DNA of 64,000 bases from Nostoc sp. UHCC 0926 (GCF_028623165.1 NZ_CP117770.1:124001-188000); one strand, 5' to 3'; shown: positions 55,018-63,933, numbered from the stretch's first letter. Notes: a model not told the origin generated them from the sequence alone. Made by a program: numbers and translations.

Positions 55018-56634
55018 ATGAGTATTAATAATGGCAATAGTAATAATCAGAATGGGAATGGTCAGCACTCAAACAATGGCAATGGTAGTTCCCCAAAGGC
55101 AGCAATAACTTCTGTTCAAAAGTTGGAACAGTTATCAACAAAGACATCTGATATTCAACCAAAACCAGCTAATACTGCTCCCCGTTATATCCCCAAATTT
55201 GAGCAGCCTGTAATTCTTCGACAATCTCGCAAATGGTCACGTGCTATTCTTTGGGGTTTAATAACTGTTACTACTGCTACAATTATCTGGGCAAACATTG
55301 CCAAAATTGAAGAAGCAGTTTCTGCTACTGGGAAATTAGAGCCAACAGGCACAGTTAAAGAAATACAGGCTCCTGTTGGTGGGGTCGTTAAAGATATCTA
55401 TGTTGAAGATGGACAGCAGGTTAAAACAGGAGATAAACTGCTCAGTCTTGACCAGACAACAGCTAATGCCCAACTTGATTCTTTAAAGAAAATTCGTTAT
55501 TCTTTAGTACAAGAAAATCAATTTTATCAATCTCAAATGAGAGGAGGAAGCGAGAGAGGGAGAGAAAATACCCTTACAGGCTCACTCCCAAATCAAATGC
55601 TTGACCTGACCAAAAGTCGGGCTGCTCTAGTTGCAGAGAACGGATTATATCGTGCCCAATTAGATGGGGCAGGTTCTACCAATGGACTAGACATAGAACA
55701 AAAGGAACGCTTAGTATCCACTTCTTTGGAATTGGATGCGCGTTTGACTGCTGCAAAGCTGGAAGTTGACCAATTAAGTCGGCAACTCAACCAAACTGAG
55801 ATTAAGCTGGCTGCTACTAAAGACACCTTGGTAATGAACCGAGGTATTCTTGATAATATTACCCCGTTAATGAAAGATGGGGCAATTTCTCAAATTCAAT
55901 ACTTCAAGCAGCAAGAAGAAGTTAGAAACGCTCAATCTGAAATTGATCAGCTTACCCAAGAAGGATTGCGTTTACAATCTGCTATTAATCAGGCACAAGC
56001 TAAGTTGCAATCAACTGTAGCTATTTCTCGTAAAGATTGGCTTACCCAAATTGCGGATAATAAGAAAAAAATTGCTGAGATTGATTCTCAGTTGACTAAA
56101 GCGATTGTCGAAAATAATAAAAAGATTGCGGAAAATGACTCTCAGTTGAGTCAAACTCAAATGAATCTTCAATATCAGTCAATGAATTCTCCAGTTAATG
56201 GTACAGTATTTGAACTTAAGGCACATACACCAGGGTTTGTGGTGACATCTAGCGAACCAATTCTGAAAGTGGTTCCTGATGATGCTCTGGTTGCTAAAGT
56301 TTACATCACCAATAAAGATATTGGTTTTGTTAAAGAGGGGATGACAGTGGATGTAAGGATTGACTCATTTCCTTTTAGTGAATTTGGTGATGTCAAGGGT
56401 CAGCTAGTATGGATTGGTTCTGATGCATTGCCACCAGACCAAATTTATCCTTTCTATCGTTTTCCTGCTAAGGTACGGCTGGAGCGACAGTCAATTTCTA
56501 TTAATGGACGTAAAGTACTTCTGCAATCTGGAATGTCAGTCAGTGGTAATATTAAACTGCGAGAACGGACTGTAATGAGTATCTTTACTGATATGTTTAG
56601 CTCTAGTGTTGAAAGCCTTAAGTTTGTTCGCTAA
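55018..56634 (+). CDS. HlyD-family periplasmic adaptor of the type I exporter
   Basis: The product has 538 residues. It has an Asn/Gly-rich cytoplasmic start, one membrane helix (about 77-97; AILWGLITVTTATIIWANIA), and the first half of a lipoyl domain (PTGTVKEIQAPVGGVVKDIY, GQQVKTGDKLL). A long Gln-rich coiled-coil hairpin (about 150-380), the second lipoyl half (MNSPVNGTVFELKAHTPGFV) and beta-barrel segments follow. It bridges the inner-membrane ABC exporter and an outer-membrane TolC channel, which is not in the window. It starts 98 bp after the exporter gene on the same strand. Confidence 0.88.
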   Translation: MSINNGNSNNQNGNGQHSNNGNGSSPKAAITSVQKLEQLSTKTSDIQPKPANTAPRYIPKFEQPVILRQSRKWSRAILWGLITVTTATIIWANIAKIEEAVSATGKLEPTGTVKEIQAPVGGVVKDIYVEDGQQVKTGDKLLSLDQTTANAQLDSLKKIRYSLVQENQFYQSQMRGGSERGRENTLTGSLPNQMLDLTKSRAALVAENGLYRAQLDGAGSTNGLDIEQKERLVSTSLELDARLTAAKLEVDQLSRQLNQTEIKLAATKDTLVMNRGILDNITPLMKDGAISQIQYFKQQEEVRNAQSEIDQLTQEGLRLQSAINQAQAKLQSTVAISRKDWLTQIADNKKKIAEIDSQLTKAIVENNKKIAENDSQLSQTQMNLQYQSMNSPVNGTVFELKAHTPGFVVTSSEPILKVVPDDALVAKVYITNKDIGFVKEGMTVDVRIDSFPFSEFGDVKGQLVWIGSDALPPDQIYPFYRFPAKVRLERQSISINGRKVLLQSGMSVSGNIKLRERTVMSIFTDMFSSSVESLKFVR

Positions 56635-56734
56635 GTTAGTAAATGTGCTTTGAATCATAATTTCTCATGAAATTGGCAATTCTTCCTCTTGTTGCAGATA
56701 ATAGTTTTAGAGCTAATTATCTAAGAGGTTGATT

Positions 56735-57334
56735 GTGGTCTTTGCTCAAACCAGTCCCCCAGATGTAATAACAACTCGCCTAACGTTAGACGAGTACCGG
56801 GCTATGGAAGAAACAAACCCAGAACGCCATGAATACCGCAACGGAGAGGTTATTACTATGTCGGGAGGGTCGGAATCTCACAGTGCAATCGCCAGTAACT
56901 TCTTAATTTACTTAGGGTTTTTACTGAGATACACCGATTTCCGTTTGTATAATAGCGACTTGCGAGTTTGGATTCCTGAATATCAGTGTGGTACTTATAC
57001 CGATTTGATGGTTGTTAATGGCGAACCAGAGTTCAATGGCAATCGCAATGATGAAATTCTCAATCCAACACTGATTGTCGAAGTTTTATCGCCCTCTACT
57101 GAAGCTTATGACCGAGGGGACAAGTTCAGAAAATATCGCTCGATTGCCAGCTTTTGTGAATATCTGCTTGTGAGCCAAACTGAACCGTACATTGAACAGT
57201 ATCATAACTTGGATCGGAACAGTAATGATCGCTGGCTATGGCAAGTTCACTCTCACCTTGAGCGGACAATTATTCTGCACAGTTTAAATGTAGAAATTCC
57301 CCTGACTGAAATCTATCGTCGCATTAATTTTTAA
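56735..57334 (+). CDS. Uma2-family (DUF820) PD-(D/E)xK-like nuclease
   Basis: I prefer GTG 56735 because AAGAGG at 56723-56728 is well spaced; a TTG at 56729 would be too close. The product has about 199 residues. Uma2 motifs are present: LTLDEYRAMEETNPERHEY, NGEVITMSGGS, YTDLMVVNGEPEF and NPTLIVEVLSPSTEAYDRG, with KFRKYR following. These proteins are numerous in cyanobacteria, and their biological role is largely unknown. The gene stands alone behind the secretion operon and ends in a bidirectional hairpin. Confidence 0.85.
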   Translation: MVFAQTSPPDVITTRLTLDEYRAMEETNPERHEYRNGEVITMSGGSESHSAIASNFLIYLGFLLRYTDFRLYNSDLRVWIPEYQCGTYTDLMVVNGEPEFNGNRNDEILNPTLIVEVLSPSTEAYDRGDKFRKYRSIASFCEYLLVSQTEPYIEQYHNLDRNSNDRWLWQVHSHLERTIILHSLNVEIPLTEIYRRINF

Positions 57335-57366
57335 CTAATTCGGTGGAATTCTAGCGAATTAGTTAA
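57331..57366. terminator. Bidirectional hairpin between convergent genes
   Basis: TTAACTAATTCG (57331-57342) and CGAATTAGTTAA (57355-57366) form a perfect 12-bp stem with a 12-nt loop. It overlaps the stop codon of the Uma2 gene and lies 2 bp from the stop of the leftward gene at 57368. The A/T-rich flanks fit a shared terminator. Confidence 0.65.
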
Positions 57367-57367
57367 A

Positions 57368-57733
57368 TTAGAGCAATTTTGCTTTTAAGCCATTGATTGA
57401 AGCTCCCGCAATAAATTCATCAAAAGACTTATATATTCTTTTCTCTTTGCGTAAATCGTCAAGCTTAAACTCTTGACGCATCAACCTAAATCTGAACATC
57501 ACATTTGAGCGACAACCGCCACGAACAGTATTTTCTAAAAATAATACTGCACCAAAGCAGAGTTTCGATTCCGAAGTAATTCGACCTTCAATAGACTTTG
57601 AATAATCTACAGTTTTGTAACAGTGAAAAGCTTTGTCGTGTATAATTGCTTGCAGAATATCACGCGCTTTTTTAGGGGAAAGCGAGTATTCTACAGATTT
57701 TTGGAACGGACAATCAAGGCATGGCTGTTTCAT
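57368..57733 (-). CDS. Small cysteine-rich protein, possible metal-binding
   Basis: I choose ATG 57733 (MKQPCLDCPFQKSVEYSLSP). A TTG at 57808 would overlap the upstream stop but would put a strong hairpin (57761-57802) inside the coding region. The product has 121 residues. It has CLDC near the start, then H-C in FHCYKTVDYSKS, Cys in KLCFGAVLFLEN, and a late Cys in RGGCRSN. The spacing suggests a zinc or iron-sulphur site. It is the last gene of the leftward AAA-WGR operon. I cannot name the family with certainty. Confidence 0.5.
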   Translation of the reverse strand: MKQPCLDCPFQKSVEYSLSPKKARDILQAIIHDKAFHCYKTVDYSKSIEGRITSESKLCFGAVLFLENTVRGGCRSNVMFRFRLMRQEFKLDDLRKEKRIYKSFDEFIAGASINGLKAKLL

Positions 57734-57760
57734 AGATTTTGTAAATGATTTATGGAAGTT

Positions 57761-57802
57761 AAATATATCCCTCAGATGCATATTGCACTGAGGGATATAT
57801 TT
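57761..57802 (-). promoter_or_regulatory. 15-bp perfect hairpin in the AAA-WGR operon
   Basis: AAATATATCCCTCAG (57761-57775) and CTGAGGGATATATTT (57788-57802) are exact inverse copies with a 12-nt loop. It lies between the stop of the upstream small gene (57805) and the preferred start of the next (57733). It could be an attenuator, an RNA-processing site or a repressor operator for the last gene. Confidence 0.55.
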
Positions 57803-57804
57803 AA

Positions 57805-58038
57805 TCAATCCGCGTCGCTATAGTAAATTGGCTCTACATGATCCAATACAGATTCATCAGCGACAATCTCTGTCCTTGTGCTAACTGATCCTACATGTAT
57901 ATCCAAGTCTGGGATATCAATTCCTAGCTGGTCAGATATTTCTCTTATTTTTTGGTATTGAGAATCTATTTCCTGCTCCCTGTGGATAGAATGCCCATAC
58001 CCCTCCGACTCCCAAGAGCTAACAATTATCTTTGCCAT
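57805..58038 (-). CDS. Small acidic protein of the AAA-WGR operon
   Basis: I choose ATG 58038 because AAGGA lies about 9 bases upstream in the transcript; a start at 58089 would add 17 basic residues without a ribosome site. The product has 77 residues (MAKIIVSSWESEGYGHSIHR), with a helical middle and an acidic C-terminus ending YYSDAD. No family is recognised. Its position suggests it works with the WGR protein encoded just upstream. Confidence 0.5.
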   Translation of the reverse strand: MAKIIVSSWESEGYGHSIHREQEIDSQYQKIREISDQLGIDIPDLDIHVGSVSTRTEIVADESVLDHVEPIYYSDAD

Positions 58039-58095
58039 AGCTTTATTCCTTATTGAATTTTGGAATTTTCTCACAATATTTTCTGCCAAGCTGAT

Positions 58096-58653
58096 TTACA
58101 AATGTCGCCAGAAGTTCTTACTGATAGTCTTAAGACTGACTACTTTAGTTTCTACTGTTGCTTCAGGGGCATGACCAACAGCCACCGCAGCAAGTGGTGC
58201 AGGTGTCGTTAACAAAGAATTAAGCAATCCCATTTGATAATCAACATCTTCTACTGAGCGATATATCCTGTATGGTTCGATTTGCATACCTAAAGGTGTT
58301 GGAACAATCTTTAAATATTGATTTAGGGCATTGATATAAGCAACTGAAAAATTTCTCTGCTCTACATAAGGACGAATAATCTCTAGTAATTCAATCGCTC
58401 TGTTGATTTCAGAAACTTCACAATTACTGTCGATTTGTGACTGACTTCTTCTGTAGCCTTTCATCATCTTTTCGGCTACCAGATTGTTAAATTTGCTAAC
58501 AGCTCTCTGATGATTGCCTAATGTGTGGACTTTAGTCTGCGCTTGATAACCGACTCTGCCCCACTGCACTGTTAAATTACCATCTTCGACAATGGCCGCC
58601 CAGAACTTATTGCTGTTCTGGATAGCATTAACAAAGACTAAATAGATTTCCAT
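58096..58653 (-). CDS. WGR-domain protein
   Basis: The product has 185 residues. The N-terminal WGR domain is clear (YLVFVNAIQNSNKFWAAIVE, VQWGRVGYQAQTK, A..KFNNLVAEKMMKGYR). WGR domains bind nucleic acid in PARP-type enzymes and occur with AAA or helicase genes in bacteria. The C-terminal half is helical with no known motif. It starts 13 bp after the previous gene in a leftward operon with the AAA+ ATPase, so a joint role in DNA handling is plausible but unproven. Confidence 0.72.
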   Translation of the reverse strand: MEIYLVFVNAIQNSNKFWAAIVEDGNLTVQWGRVGYQAQTKVHTLGNHQRAVSKFNNLVAEKMMKGYRRSQSQIDSNCEVSEINRAIELLEIIRPYVEQRNFSVAYINALNQYLKIVPTPLGMQIEPYRIYRSVEDVDYQMGLLNSLLTTPAPLAAVAVGHAPEATVETKVVSLKTISKNFWRHL

Positions 58654-58666
58654 GTTTCTTACCCTG

Positions 58667-59014
58667 TCAATTCACTAACTTCTGGGCATTGCCCCATCGA
58701 ATTTGATGCTGTAAAGCGGATAATATAGTTTCAGCTTCATCTGGTGTCAGCCCTTTTAATTGTGAGCAAATATCCACTAAAACTTGTGGCGTATCCATGC
58801 CAATAAATGTGACAAAAAGTGCATCCCTAGAAGCTTCTATTAGTGTGTAACTGCTCGGCTCATGCCTTTCTCGCATAAATACATAATTTGTTAACACCGT
58901 CCGAAGCAACAATTTTGTTTCTCTGTCTAATTTCTTCAAATATGCGCCATAATTCTCAACCAGTTGGTCAATGGTTGGAGTCTGCCCGTAATAAGTAACT
59001 AAGTCTGTTGTCAT
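58667..59014 (-). CDS. Small helical protein of the AAA-WGR operon, unknown
   Basis: The product has 115 residues, all helical in appearance (TKLLLRTVLTNYVFMRERHE, LTPDEAETILSALQHQIRWG). It has no signal peptide or membrane helix. It sits between the ATPase and the WGR gene and is 13 bp from the latter. I do not recognise the family. A scaffold or regulatory role for the ATPase would be a guess. Confidence 0.5.
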   Translation of the reverse strand: MTTDLVTYYGQTPTIDQLVENYGAYLKKLDRETKLLLRTVLTNYVFMRERHEPSSYTLIEASRDALFVTFIGMDTPQVLVDICSQLKGLTPDEAETILSALQHQIRWGNAQKLVN

Positions 59015-59138
59015 GTTTCTTCGCCTTATTAACTATGTTAATTAGCTGCTATCAATTACTAAAAGAAAGAGCGATGGCGTACCCGCTATGAATCGGTGGC
59101 GATTGTCCCCATAGAATCAGGAGGCAATCGCTTTTTCA

Positions 59139-59884
59139 TCAGTTCATATTCCGAAACTTAGCAGCACGCAAAGACGCTTGTTTCGCTGCAACCACAGGAC
59201 TACTAGCCCGTCGTGCGGTGGATGCCCAAACCTGAATACGCTCAACTGCTGCCGCATCTTGAATTGCAAGCGGGGTAATGGTTTGACGGCAAGCTTCGAG
59301 GTCAGCAAGCGTTACCTGTTGTGGTCTATCCTCATCGAATGCCAGCAGTGCAGCTTCCGAAGCGAGGGTTTCCAGTTCTGCGCCTGAAAATTTCGCGGTA
59401 TTAGCTGCGATCGCTTCGAGGTACTCCGATTCCAAGTGAATGCCAAAACGTTGTAGATGAATCCCTAGAATCTGGACTCGTTCTGGTTCTGTGGGAAAAT
59501 CAACAAAGAAAGCCTCATCAAACCTACCTTTGCGCTTAAACTCACTTGGTAGTGCTGATGGGTCATTGCAGGTCGCAACTATAAACACCCCAGCAGTGCA
59601 TTCAGCCATGAACGTAAGCAAAGTACCGAGGATGCGTTGGGAAACACCGCTTGTATCACCCTGACCTGAAAGTGCTTTTTCGACCTCATCAATAAACAAG
59701 ACACAAGGTGCAATAGCTTCTGCTGTTTTCAATGCACGTTTAACATTACCTTCGGATTCGCCAACGAGTGAACCTAAAAGGGACACAATGTCAAGTTGTA
59801 GAAGTGGCAAATTGAGTATACTAGCAATGTTTTTGGCGCAGTGACTTTTACCTGTTCCGGGTGGCCCAGCTAGTAACACCCCTT
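59139..59884 (-). pseudogene. AAA+ ATPase gene, 5' end cut off by a Tn3-family transposon
   Basis: The visible 246 residues begin almost at the Walker A (GVLLAGPPGTGKSHC). They continue with Walker B CVLFIDEVEKAL, sensor 1 VATCNDPSALPSEF, arginine-finger region RKGRFDEAFFVDFP, and a C-terminal lid (SGAELETLASEAALLAFDED). The type is FtsH/Ycf46-like. The N-terminal domain is missing because the frame runs into the inverted end of the transposon at 59885, and the lost part is not found beyond the other end. The ATPase part might still be made from GTG 59879, but regulation is probably lost. Confidence 0.7.
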
Positions 59885-59937
59885 TGGCATTGAGCCGAGA
59901 TACGTGTAAAAACCTGCAAGATTATCTGGAAACGCCT
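59885..59937 (+). repeat. Left terminal inverted repeat of the Tn3-family element
   Basis: This is a 53-bp end that begins TGGCATTGAG and ends GAAACGCCT. It matches the reverse complement of 63192-63244 at 50 of 53 positions. Confidence 0.82.
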
Positions 59938-59944
59938 TCTATGA

Positions 59945-62900
59945 CTAGATTTCAAAGATTTCTGGTGGTAGATTAATTGCAGCTTCAAATGGTTGCGGAA
60001 TTGACTGTAAATTCACCACATAATCTCCATACCGTTTGATATGTCTCGTAATAAAAGGACTCAAAGCCTTAATATATCTTTGATGAACAGGTTTACCCTG
60101 TGCCATTAGTGTCTGAATCGCTAGCGACATATCAACTGTGTTGTGCAAAATTACCGCACTTGCGACCAAATCTAAATATTTAAACCGCTTTTCCTGCTCA
60201 ATCGGGTCATTTTCAGTAATCGTGCCATCCTTGCCGAAACAGACCCAATCTAGAAAATGATGGTATTTCTCTACAATATTTGTTACGGCCGTAATCTCCT
60301 GACGCATCTTGGGGGAGGAGATATATTCAAGCAGAAACATTGTCCGCACAACTTTACCCAATTCTTGGAAAGCTTGATAAAGGCGATTTTTTTTACTATA
60401 ACTACCCAATTTACGTAGAAGAGTGGAAGGCATTACCTTCCCCGCTTTAATCGACAGCACAACCCGTATCATGTCAAGCCAGTGTGTTTTAATTAGGTTC
60501 CAGTTGACCACACCCTTGAATAACGGGTCGATGTACTTATAAGTTGCTGACTCACTGGGACGCAGAAAAGTAAGGTCTTTCCAGTTACGGATACGTGGCA
60601 TCAATTTGATACCCAGAAGATAAGAAATAGCAAACACTGGTCCTGACTGACCTTGAGTATCTGCGTACAAAGTATCTGGTTGAATGTCAGAAATATTTTT
60701 CAGTAACCCGTCCAAAATATACACAGCCTCCCAAACACCGCAGGTAATAAAGTGGGTAAACAAGGCTATATATTTATCAGAAACATGGTGATAAGCAATA
60801 CCACCATACCCGCCATAGCGGATGTGATATTCGCTGTGTAAATTATTTTCGTAAATCTCAAACTTACTTCCATCTGCCGCCGCTTTTTTCCCCGTACCCC
60901 AAATTGATGGTAGAGTAAAACGATTGAAAGCATTAATAATATCCCGAATCGCTGCCTCAATTTTCGGCGTACTAATATGGCGACGGTTGGTATAGGAAAT
61001 CATGTGAGATGTCACTACACCCCTAGAATGGCGAGCAGTTTGATTTGGTCCCAGGTTACACCCGTAGCCAAAAGTCGTGAAAATATAGCGCTCCTCTACT
61101 TTTTTGAATTTTGGTTCGCTTCCTGACTCATGTCCGAGATGCCGCGTCCAATTCAATCAATGTTCAACATTGCAAAGAATGTCTAAAATACTACGCTCCG
61201 GCATCAACTCACGGATTTTCGACTCTAATTCTTCCACTTCCTTGGGTTCGGGTGGTGATTTTAACCGTTTCAGTACAGGTTCACCATCTTTATTAATTAT
61301 TACTTGTTTTCCATCCGAGCAAATCTCATCGACATCCGTTGCTACCCGTGTTAGCAAAACACGTAAATGTTCAACAAAGTCGGATGCATTATCAGGAAAC
61401 CCAAGCTGGCAACAATACTCCGAAATTAGGGGTTCGCATTCTCCGTGAGTCAGCAATTGCTCGCGGAAATCGGCATAGCTTTCCGAGCCAACAACACAAG
61501 CATCCCCCGTCTTAAATTCTGTAGCCAAGTAAGAAAAGACACAAATTTCTAACTGTCGGCGTACCAAAAGCTCAGTCCCATCCACCTCTAATACAATAAG
61601 ATTTCGCCAGTTATTACTGATAAAATCTAGATCAATGTCAAACGGTAAATATTTACCCCGTTTGTGTTCGTTATCCAACACAAACTTCAGTGCATTCAGG
61701 ACCGATTCATCCGCAGAAGTACTGTTAATATCCAAAGAACGTACTAAATTAAACAACACCTTGCGGTTAGGGGAATAAAACCGCCACATTAGCGGCAGAT
61801 GATTGTTTGTGTTGTATGCCGCAATCTCTTCGTATTTAGTTAGCAGCAGTTCTGTACCACCATGTTCGTCTAAAATAGATTGCACCTGTTCTCCTAAAAC
61901 AGCAAAGTTTGCCACGGGGATACTAGACGGTGGTTCAAGATGCGTAAATTCCGAATTCGACGTTGTACATGTTGCTTCTTTTGATACCTTTAATACTTCT
62001 GCAAACGTAGCCAGTAACTCCGATGTTTCCGTTAAATGCTTGTCACGCAGTTCTTTTAATCGAAGTTTGGCATTGTTTTGAATCTTGAGAATGCGTCTAA
62101 GAAACATTTCGACGAGATGGTCGCGGGTTTTAATCTGCGCCTCGTACAATAGACATAGCAGCAAAGTTCGCCGTTTGGGCAAATTGATATCTTGAAACTC
62201 GGATATGTCTAAAGCTCTGCCTTGGGCTGCAAAGTACCTAATTTTGGTTCTGGCGATACTCGCCAACAATCGTTTAGCATCACCAAAAGTCATCAACGCA
62301 TCAAACTTAGTTTGTAATTGTCGAACACCACTTAAAGTCGCACTTTTAGGTGGAGATTTCAGTAAATTGAGTGTAGCAGTTGATTCCAAAGCATCAGCAG
62401 ACAGCAATTGGTCTAAATAAATCTGTTCGACTTGAGAAAGACCCGTAGATATTCGGGAAAATAAACGGTTATTAACCGAAGCGCGAATATGACCGACCAA
62501 ACGGTCAAGGGTGCTAAATGCAGGTAACTCGTACCTTTCCTTAACTAATTCTTCAATCGCTACGTTAATTAAATCAGCAGGATGGTCCTTAACTTCTGCG
62601 GATATTGCAATAGCGATCGCAATTAATCTTTGGGCTGGTTTATCGTATTGCTTAACCCCCAGATATTCCCGAATCGCATTTTGGTAATTGTAGCGCTGAC
62701 GTTCGGAGGGAATTGCTTTTACCCAATCTTGTAACTTTAAATACGACCGTAAATATTTAATTACCGCAATAGGTACTAGTTCCGGGTGGGGGAAATAACC
62801 AAGCCGTTGGAAGGATTTTAACATTACCATGAAACAAAGAAACCCTTCATGACTCTTAGTTTTGGACTTTCCCAGCTTAATTTCTGTCTCTGTTGGTGTA

Positions 62901-62974
62901 TAAAGTTCTGCGAGTTCTTTAGCGTCGGGAAATTGCTTAAATTTAGGATATGCTGTACGGCCAATTAAGGTCAT
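59945..62974 (-). pseudogene. tnpA: Tn3-family transposase gene with a Trp-to-TGA stop
   Basis: From ATG 62974 the first 605 residues form the DUF4158-like N-terminal region (KSHEGFLCFMVMLKSFQRLG) and the long helical middle. A TGA at 61157-61159 follows, and the same frame goes on as LNWTRHLGHESGSEPKFKKV and FTTFGYGCNLGPNQTARH. The DDE core has KAAADGSKF (first Asp), TLYADTQGQSG (second Asp) and NIVEKYHHFLDW (Glu). Tn3 transposases have a Trp (..WLNWTRH) at the stop, so TGG has become TGA. Without it the protein is about 1009 residues, the normal size. Confidence 0.85.
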
Positions 62975-63191
62975 CTAGGTAGTATTTACAACACAAAAAT
63001 CCAGTATGACTCAGAAATGATTTATCCCTCACTATCTAACCCAAAAGTATTTTATATCTTTGTGGGACGCAACTACGCGCTAGTTGCGCTCACTGTGGTC
63101 AGTCAGTAGTGTAATTAAGGTATAAATTTTCTCTAGTGTACGGGAAGCCTTATAAAACGATAGGTCAAAATTGCTATAACATAGATACAGT
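62975..63191. other. Non-coding left-over of the transposon between tnpA and its right end
   Basis: This 217-bp stretch holds no gene. AT-rich sequence around 62980-63060 is the likely tnpA promoter region. An imperfect inverted repeat, ACTACGCGCTAGTTGCGC, lies near 63071 and could be a site-specific recombination relic. Confidence 0.35.
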
Positions 63192-63244
63192 AGGCGTTTC
63201 CAGACTATCTTGCAGGTTCTTACACGTATCTCGGCTCAATGCCA
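63192..63244 (+). repeat. Right terminal inverted repeat of the Tn3-family element
   Basis: This 53-bp end matches the reverse complement of 59885-59937 at 50 of 53 positions. The two share the outermost TGGCATTGAGCCGAGATACG exactly. Confidence 0.82.
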
Positions 63245-63506
63245 TCTTCAAAGAGATAGCCTGATTAAAAGTATTGCTTATACACATCAGATTGTTAGCT
63301 TATATCAAGTGACTGGTGTCGGAGCTACGTGGCTAGCTCATAATGGAGGAGGCGACGGATATTACACACATGGAGAATTAACTATTTGTGTACTTTCAGC
63401 CAACAGTGTTGCACAAACAAAACCCTATACTCAATCGCCCAATCCAGAGCCAGTTGAGATCAAAAATCGAGTCTGGTTGTTACTAAGACATTTGCTAAGG
63501 AGTTAA
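63245..63506 (+). pseudogene. 3' fragment of an unknown gene beside the transposon
   Basis: A frame that enters from the transposon end stays open to TAA 63504-63506 and reads ..SLIKSIAYTHQIVSLYQVTG, VGATWLAHNGGGDGYYTHGE.., then a Pro-rich tail. Its only ATG lies inside the inverted repeat, so it is probably the remainder of a gene cut by the transposon. No family is recognised, and it could also be a chance frame. Confidence 0.3.
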
Positions 63507-63788
63507 GCAAAAATAAATTGAACTTTTCATGCATTGGGGATGTCTGTCAGGACAACACGATTAATCATTGGCAGTCGTTGGTCAAATTGAATTTATCAGA
63601 GCGGGGATACTTCATAATTATTTACTTTTTCAAAGTTCTGAAATCCTTGAAAATACGTCACAAGAGAACTAAAAGCTGTTAACAGGTTATCTCCCACAGA
63701 GATGCAATGGCATAGAGCGTCCGCATGAAGTGCGATCGCAGTTTCGCGTTATGCTTCAACTTACTGGCAATAGCTAGGAGGTAGACTT
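63507..63788. other. Non-coding gap with HIP1 site
   Basis: I see no gene. A GTGCGATCGCAG string occurs near 63730. The end of the gap contains AGCTAGGAGGTAGACTT, an excellent ribosome site for the small gene at 63789. Confidence 0.4.
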
Positions 63789-63926
63789 ATGCTATCAGGC
63801 AAAGTTTCAGAAGGAACCGTTACCGCCGCTGGTGGAATGGCTGCAAGTGTGCAATGCATTCAGCTTGCCAAAGACGCTAACGATAGGCTCGACAAGATTT
63901 TACTCGAAATAAAGGATGAATATTAA
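63789..63926 (+). CDS. 45-residue small protein with a strong ribosome site
   Basis: ATG 63789 follows AGGAGG by about 7 bases. The peptide is MLSGKVSEGTVTAAGGMAAS, then VQCIQLAKDANDRLDKILLE and IKDEY. It has a Gly/Ala-rich, mildly hydrophobic first half and an amphipathic helical second half. A GTG start of another frame overlaps its stop (TAAGTG). I do not recognise it. A small phage- or plasmid-type helper, or the first gene of an operon running out of the window, are both possible. Confidence 0.5.
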   Translation: MLSGKVSEGTVTAAGGMAASVQCIQLAKDANDRLDKILLEIKDEY

Positions 63927-63933
63927 GTGCTGT

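Larger units (their letters stand above)
59885..63244 (-). mobile_element. Tn3-family transposon with 53-bp inverted ends
   Basis: The left end (59885-59937) starts TGGCATTGAGCCGAGATACG, and the right end (63192-63244) is its inverse with 3 mismatches in 53. Between them lies only a tnpA gene. No resolvase or passenger gene is present in the 3360 bp. No 5-bp target duplication is visible at the borders, so one flank has been rearranged. Confidence 0.82.

Noticed and set aside
59178-59387. Rightward 69-codon Cys-rich frame opposite the AAA gene
   Set aside because: Reverse image of conserved AAA+ coding sequence.
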